Shown here in pieces: positions 57,324 through 64,000 of a stretch of DNA of 64,000 nucleotides. The position numbers and the translations under genes are program-made. This DNA comes from Spongilla lacustris. Taxonomy: Eukaryota > Porifera > Demospongiae > Spongillida > Spongillidae. Within the stretch, counting starts at the first letter, position 1, and each line of letters begins with the position of its first letter. The stretch is taken from assembly GCA_949361645.1 (NCBI GenBank), contig OX442425.1, forward strand, positions 1,044,000 to 1,107,999, in the 5' to 3' direction. The notes beneath the pieces are model-generated. The model had not been told where the DNA came from. It did no database searches and worked only from the letters and a program-made list of their open reading frames with translations.

Positions 57324-60300
57324 ATGGCAGGCAAGTTGTAGCAGGTCTATGTGTTGAATTGGATTCTGATTGAAGCTATCGTGGTAGCCTAAGCATGCCT
57401 ACAACGGTGCGCCTCATTGCAAACTTTCTTGAGGAAACTTTCTGCTGCATGCGATTTTTGATTTTGTTGCACCGTCACCGTGATCGCCCCCCCCCCCCCC
57501 CACCCTGTGAGTATGATATAGACACACCTCCCTCCAAAAGCACTCGTGGCTTAGTTAGGTTTCCTTGTAAGGCTACAGAGCACGGTACGTACTTTTTAAA
57601 AGCTTCGTTGCGATAGCACGCGTAGCTGGTACGTGCGTGTTGTGATCTGAAGCGAGGGTGTCGGTCACGTTGGAACGTTCCGCACGACCGGAGGGGGTGA
57701 TGTGACTTGTTTTTACCACACAGGCTCTGAACCAAAGAAGGGCGAGAAGAATGAGATACCTTGGTGTTTTTCCCAGGTGAAGGGGACCATTGAAGACGAG
57801 GTGGCAGACGGTAAGTTACCAATTGCCTAAGAGCAACGCAGTGATCCACTGTGCGATAATTAAGCAATTCGATTTATGTTTTTTTATGTGTGTGTGTGTG
57901 TGTGTGTGCATAGAAAGAAGCTTGTAATACTTGGATCTTTGCATATGCTGTTTAATGTGTTGAATTGGACCCCTCCCCCTATCCTGCACAAGGCACACAC
58001 ACGCACACACATCCTTTGCAGCATTCATGAATAGCAATATGTTAGACATCACTCTGTTTCATGATGCATGTATTGTGCACATTTGACGGAGGGGGGAGGA
58101 GGGCTCAGAGCACAAGCTACATGTAGTTGTGTGGTAGCTGGCCTTCGGTTTTGCACAGAAATCACAACTGTCTGGGAGGGGGTGGGTGTAAATTTAAGGG
58201 TAAGTGCGTAAGTGTGCTCATTACACCAGCGGGATCTATGTTCTTGGCTGTTCAATGAACGTGATAGCGTAGATGAGTATTGGTTTAGGATGTGTAGTAC
58301 TCTTGTGTGGCCATCGGGTGTGGCCATCTTGTCATTTTGTGTAGCCATTAAGCCCTTCTCTCACGGTTATCTTGTACTCATTGCAGCTGACATCATCTCA
58401 ACTGTTGAATTCAACCATGATGGGGAGTTTCTAGCTACGGGCGACAAAGGAGGGAGAGTGGTCATCTTTCAGAGGGATGGCACAAAGGTAGGCTGTACAG
58501 CTCCTTTTGTCAAAAAGACTGGATTATTCTACCGTGTTGTTAGTAATGCCATTTGTGATCGGTGCTAGCTTCTTCATCCCTCTGGTTTGTGTGACCATTC
58601 TGATACCAGTGCTGGGTGGAATGTGCGTCCAGTCCGATACCAGTGCTGGGTGGAATTTGTGCCTATTCTGATACCAGTGCTGGTTGGAATGCAGTCTACA
58701 TGTAATACCAGTTGTTGGGTGGAATGTGTGGTCAGTGTGATACCACAGTATGTAGTCATAACTTTGGTATGTTTAGCACTTGCACCATCACTGCATTTGT
58801 AGCTGTGTTTGCCATGACTGCTATTGCCATGGTTACTGTGGCAGGTTATTTACTTGTTAATTTTTTCTCGTGGGCATTTGTTTCGAATGCTTACCTCTTA
58901 CTCTATTTACTTACGGACAGTTAACCAATTATAAGCTAATCATTTTAAATGAACTAGTTGACTTAAATGTGGTGGAATTAGATGAAAAATCTATTAGCGG
59001 GCAGATATTCATTGTAACGCCCTCCTAAAGGTCACGAAGGTCGATGGTGAGTGGCAGATAATTGAGCACGTAGATCGTATTACACATGGCAAGTAGCAAT
59101 GCCTTTTCGATACAAACCCATCATCCTGGGATTGTTGAAAACCTTAAGAAGTAGATCTGGAGAACAAGCTCCAGGCAGAAAGGTTGAATTGATCTCCATA
59201 CTAGATTTTATAGAAACAGAGGAATTAGAAGAACTGGAAGCAACAGTTTTAAGATACCTAAATGCACAAGCCCCAGTTACTTTCACTGGGCTTCCGACTA
59301 TAGATCGATAGTTTGGGCATCAGCAGCATTCCCCGAAATAAGCGAGCAGACTGCCGCTTGGGTGCGTATGCTGTAACTATCGTAAGACGGCCCTCTATAT
59401 ACGATGTAGCTCTGGGTTGTTTCGGTTGCATAGTGTATGTAAGAGGTCACTATGTGTAAAAAAAAAATCTCTTGTATTGTAAAGTTTGATATAAGCTCAA
59501 CCTCATAATGAATGGTACAGATGTACATGTGTAGGCCTAGGCTTCCGATCCTGTCTTCCATGTAGGCCTAGGCTTCCGATCCATGCTCTCTTTATGGTAT
59601 AGTCATAATTGTTTACCTGCATTGTAAGGTTCCAGTCGTGAGATCTGTTTTGGCATATTGCCTATTGATCAAGGCGCCAAAAGCAGGGCAATAGTGCATG
59701 CATATTCAGTTTCACATTTGCACTTTCATACACGATATCTTCGTTCTTAGTTTGAACACCCCCAAACTCTGAACTGACGACATGATGTATGCGACATAGC
59801 CGAAAATGCAAATGCATATCTCAGTGATTTCTGTAGGTATCTCAACCACTGGTTACTGTCGACCTTTTGATGAATACCTAAACATTGCATATCCTCTATT
59901 AATTGTGCTGCTCTTTTGAATGCACAAGTTGCAGCTCTAGAGTCCAAGATTTGAGGGCTATTGTTTGGCAGATTTGGTGTGCTTCTAAGGGCTATTGTTT
60001 GGCAGATTTGGTTTACTTCCAATGCCTCTTTTATTGGCAGTACATTTCTTCAAAAGAAGCCGCTCATTCATTATATTTAGCACTCATTTTTGGCAATGGT
60101 TTTCCTCTTGGTTACAAAGCACTCCTAGTATCGTTGCTACTATAACGTTCTAAGTACCTTCTTAGCAAGGGCTAGGTCGTGCAACCATCATACCACTAAC
60201 ACCCAGTGTTCAAGCATAAAAAGTAGAGGTCCCTCGTGTTAATTAAAAAAACAAAAACATTTGTACTGTGTATATGAAACGGTATGCATATCTGCATATA

Positions 60301-63300
60301 CCACGTTTAATCAGTTAATTAAAAACCTTCCCCAAAGCTTACCTTTCACGTATGTCCTGAGGGTATGATTAGGGTGTGACCAGATATGATTAGGGTGTGA
60401 CCAGGGTATGATTAGGGTGTGACCAGGGTATGATTAGGGTGTGACCAGATATGATTAGGGTGTGACCAGGGTATGATTAGGGTGTGACCAGGGTATGATT
60501 AGGGTGTGATCAGATATGATTAGGGTGTGACCAGATATGATTAGGGTGTGACCAGATATGATTAGGGTGTGACCAGATGATTAGGGTGTGACCAGATATG
60601 ATTAGGGTGTGACCAGATATGATTAGGGTGTGACCAGGTATAATTAGGTTATGACCAGGTGTGACCACCTAGGTATAATTGGGGATATTAGTAGATGAAG
60701 CTGTGTTTTTTGCCATTGCTGAAATTCTGGTTAGAAAGGTATTCATGTTCCAATTAATTCATAAGCATATCTTCTGTCCACCCAATTCCCATGAGGCTTA
60801 AATGTGTACTCACATGTTAAGGCTTAAAGGTGTACTTTCATCATGTTAAGGCTTAAAGGTGTACTCACATGTTAAGGCTTAAAGGTGTACTTCCATCATG
60901 TTAAGGCTTAAAGGTGTACTCACATGTTAAGGCTTAAAGGTGTACTCACAAGTTAAGGCTTAAAGGTGTACTCACATCATGTTAAGGCTTAAAGGTGTAC
61001 TCACATCATGTTAAGGCTTAAAGGTGTACTCACATGTTAAGGCTTAAAGTTGATTATATGACAAAAGTTACGTTGTTAGTAATTGCGTGTATATCATAAC
61101 TGCTATGCCAGCACTAATAACTGGTACCAGATGACAATGTGTAACATGACTAACTTTGTATTCTAAAGTGTAAGGGAAAAAAGATAACTCGAAGCCTAAA
61201 CCTTTAAAATGAAAGCCAATTGCTTTTCCACATCAGACTTCCTTTAAGGATGTTGTAACACGTAATGCCTTGCATGTTGTAGCAAGCAGACTATGGTTAT
61301 ACAGTTCGTGTAACCATAGTCTGCTTGCAGTGTTAATGCCTTGTTGTAACAGCTGTGCTGTAATGGCTGTAACACATTTTGCCTGACCAACAAAGCGATG
61401 AGGTACATGATCCATATGATTTGATACTGACAAGTGGCTAGACGTTATCAATCATTCCTGTGTGGCTCACTCCACACCCACACCCACCCTCACCCAACAC
61501 CTCACCCAACATCCACCTCACCCCCACATCACACCCACCCTCACCCCACCCACACCCACCCTCACCCCACCCACACCCACTTCACCTCACCCAACACCAC
61601 CCCATCCACACCCACCTCACCCCCACCCACCTCACCACACCCACCTCACCCCCACCCCAACACCGCCTCACCACACCCACCTCACCCAACACCACCCCTA
61701 CCTCACCCCTTTTCCCATCCACTAATGTTTGAAAGGGAGGAGTTAGTTTTATTTTATCCATTTGTAGGGAAAGCCATCTGTGGCCTCGCCTCCTGTGTTC
61801 CGTTGTGACTACAATGTGTACAGCACCTTCCAAAGTCACGAGCCGGAGTTTGATTACTTGAAGAGCTTGGAAATTGAAGAGAAAATTAACCAGATCAGTT
61901 GGGTCAGACACAGTGGCTCCTCCCTCTTCCTTCTCACCACTAATGGTAACGTTGCAGTGTGGGGTGTGCTTAGCAGTACTTACTGTCCACCTTGTGTCGA
62001 TGCACAAAAGTCCGTCATGCTATCACAAGATCTGTCATGTGATCACAAGGGCCGTCATGTGATAAGGGCTGTCACAAGGGCCGTCATGTGATAAGGGCTG
62101 TCATATGATCACAAGGTCTGTTATGTGATCACAGGTACATCATGTGATTGCAAGGTCTGTCATGTGATCACAAGGTTGTCATGTGATCACAAGGTCCATC
62201 ATGTGATCTCATAAGCTCAATTATGTTGATTACCATTATGCACAAATTCAAATTGTATCTTTTCTTTTTTTCCAAATTTATATTGTTACAGAGATATGAT
62301 TGAACAAAGTGTGTCAAAAAAATTTTTTTTTTTCCCCTTCTTGTATCACTGCACCAATGTTTTATGCAAATCGCATCCCATTCAGTATACATGGGAGGCA
62401 AAGTGCTTACATCATTGGTGTGGGCTGGCACCACACTAAATTGCATCCCCATAGCAAGAAGCAGTCAACGATCTGAAAATTCCCCTAGATGCAGGATTCC
62501 CCCTAGATTCCCCTATATGTAAAGTACCTGGGAGATAGGTGGAGGTACCACTGGGGACACCACGGCACCTGCATATATCACATTTCCCCAAAACAGGGTA
62601 TGGATAGTTGTATGAAAGTAGTATTTACAGTTTGTGAGGATCAAATCTGATAAAATCGTAACCCACCAACAAAACACTTTCCCATACCTCAAAGCCTAAT
62701 ACAACAACGTTGTACTGGAGCTTGGATACAGTTTGTTGCTATATTCACGACCATCGTTAAGGCCATCATACACTAGGCAACTCAAATGAATGTGGGTAAA
62801 AATTCAGTAGAGTTTTACGCATATTCATTTTAGTTGTACGCAACGTGTTGCCTATTGTGTACGACGGCCTCTACAATGTTGTACCATTCTTCATTGTGTG
62901 TACCAGTTTGTGACATGGTGCTATTAATTATTTTGTAACAAACAATTTATTTGTAATGACATTCACGTCCCCCCCCCCCCCCCCCCCCCCTTCTTTTGTT
63001 CAGATAAAACGATCAAACTGTGGAAGATATCAGAGCGTTGCCGTAGATACAGTAATCTCAATACAGTTGCCGACGACGGTACAGTCAGAGACCAGAGGGC
63101 TCTAAAAGAACTGCGTATTCCACAGAAGGTTTCAGACGAAATCACAGTGGAGGCCATGGCCAGAAGGGTGTACTCCAATGCACACACCTACCACATCAAC
63201 TCCATTGCCGTGAACAGCGACGGGTGCACGTACCTCTCCGCAGACGATCTGAGAATTAATATTTGGCATCTGGAGAATACAGACCAGAGCTTCAGTATCC

Positions 63301-63644
63301 AGTTTAGGTCTTGTGGGTTGTGGGGTGGGGGTGGTAGGAAGGAATGGAGAATGCTTGTCATGTGTGTTTCCATTGGGGGTGCTAGTGGCTACCTGATTAC
63401 CCCTCCTCCCCCCCCTGCATAGCTTTGTGGTTTGGGTATGTGTGGGTGTGGCTTGTGTCCTTAACAGATGTTGCCAAAGATGTGGTGGACATAAAGCCAG
63501 CAAATATGGAGGAGCTGACGGAGGTCATCACGTCTGCCGTGTTCCATCCCCACAACTGCAATGAGTTCATCTACAGCAGCAGCAAGGGGACCATCCGGCT
63601 GTGCGACATGCGCGAGAAGGCTCTCTGCGATGAGCACTCAAAGT
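57324..63644 (+). CDS. PPP2R2: PP2A regulatory subunit B (B55 family), 5' part
   Basis: Exons 57324-57330, 57724-57810, 58387-58487, 61768-61945, 63004-63294 and 63468-63644; the last ends at a GTGAGT donor, so the gene continues right. It encodes MAG, then [70 protein letters not shown] and [19 protein letters not shown], all diagnostic of the seven-bladed WD40 B55 subunit that directs protein phosphatase 2A to substrates. The seven-base coding first exon ends with a GC donor (GGCAG|GCAAGT); vertebrate B55 genes also split after MAG. Intron 3 is over 3.2 kb and full of tandem repeats. No frame breaks in the visible part. Confidence 0.95.
58580..58760. repeat. Degenerate repeat (GATACCAGTGCTGGGTGGAA)
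   Basis: Five imperfect units of about 36 bp in PP2A intron 3. Confidence 0.88.
59099..59311 (+). other. Small ORF in PP2A intron 3, unknown
   Basis: 70 codons with an acidic stretch ([19 protein letters not shown]). No start context, splice partner or family recognised; possibly a mobile-element scrap. Confidence 0.15.
60360..60660. repeat. about 20-bp minisatellite (ATGATTAGGGTGTGACCAGG)
   Basis: About 15 units in PP2A intron 3. Each contains TTAGGG, but the unit is not telomeric. Confidence 0.94.
60795..61050. repeat. about 25-bp minisatellite (AGGCTTAAAGGTGTACTCAC)
   Basis: About ten units in PP2A intron 3, with and without an extra ATC. Confidence 0.94.
61478..61712. repeat. CACCCAC-rich repeat
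   Basis: Degenerate CACCCACACCCA tract near the end of PP2A intron 3; source of spurious ORFs. Confidence 0.9.
62030..62215. repeat. Degenerate repeat (TGTGATCACAAGG)
   Basis: About nine units in PP2A intron 4, each with the palindrome TGATCA. Confidence 0.88.
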
Positions 63645-63799
63645 GTGAGTGAGGGAGAGTTAGGTGGAGATGGGGAGGAGGTGTTGTGAAATATTTAAGA
63701 GGATTTCGTGGGTTGAGAGGAGGCAGGGTGTGATGAAGGGTGGTTACCTTACTCAAGTGAGCGAGCAGCGATGTGGGTAAAGAGAGATTGGAAAGGAAG

Positions 63800-64000
63800 T
63801 GTAAAAAGGCACAGGTATGGAAGGGGAGGGTGGAAGGGCACATGTATGGAAGGGAAGGGTGGTAGGGCACAGGTATGGAAGGGGAGGGTGGAAGGGCACA
63901 GGTATGGAAGGGGAGGGTGGAAGGGCACATGTATGGAAGGGAAGGGTGGTAGGGCACAGGTATGGAAGGGGAGGGTGGAAGGGCACAGGTATGGAAGGGG
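63800..64000. repeat. about 28-bp minisatellite (GGTATGGAAGGGGAGGGTGG)
   Basis: About seven units in the PP2A intron at the right edge; it runs off the window. Confidence 0.93.

Noticed and set aside
60360..60660. Interstitial telomere from repeated TTAGGG
   Set aside because: The unit is about 20 bp with GTGTGACCAGATATGA between; not a TTAGGG array.

Overview
The window is animal genomic DNA. Genes are split by short GT-AG (and a few GC-AG) introns. The families are metazoan: attractin, wolframin, PP2A B-subunit, DOMON protein and SLC49 transporters. Almost every intron carries its own minisatellite, and small inverted-repeat transposons are dense. Small introns and this repeat load would suit a marine invertebrate such as a sponge, but that placement is an inference; no gene here fixes the phylum. 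There is one 200-N assembly gap (6703-6902).

Layout. (1) 212-2358, minus: 3'-incomplete secreted DOMON-domain gene with a mucin-like stalk. Its 179-bp intron segment is perfectly duplicated 1719 bp away at the window edge. (2) 3062-14230, plus: a near-complete attractin (ATRN) gene in 24 visible exons, divergent from gene 1. At least one kelch exon is missing (probably in the gap) and one kelch exon carries a one-base frameshift. (3) 14364-47507, minus: an array of SLC49-family (FLVCR/MFSD7-type) transporter genes. Copies A, B, C and D are intact nine-exon genes and copy E is a truncated pseudogene. Flanking homology shows that an ancestral A-B pair was duplicated as a block to give A-B-E-C, while D is an older, diverged relative. 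Within this array lie a small Arg/Gly-rich protein gene (21062-21812), a large foldback palindrome, a non-autonomous hAT element with target duplication and visible empty site, several MITEs, and a complete Ty3-type LTR retrotransposon with identical LTRs (38301-43374). (4) 47.8-53.6 kb: Harbinger-like and other MITEs, three phase-consistent coiled-coil exons, and a non-LTR reverse-transcriptase remnant. (5) 53632-57110, minus: wolframin in three exons, head-to-head (213 bp between start codons) with (6) 57324-63644, plus: the first six exons of a PP2A B55 regulatory subunit gene that runs off the right edge.

Functional reading: the window mixes housekeeping genes (PP2A B55, the ER protein wolframin, attractin) with an expanding cluster of membrane transporters being reshaped by block duplication, gene conversion and transposon insertion. 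Exon coordinates below were derived by hand from splice sites, reading-frame phase and family similarity recalled from general knowledge; no search was run.
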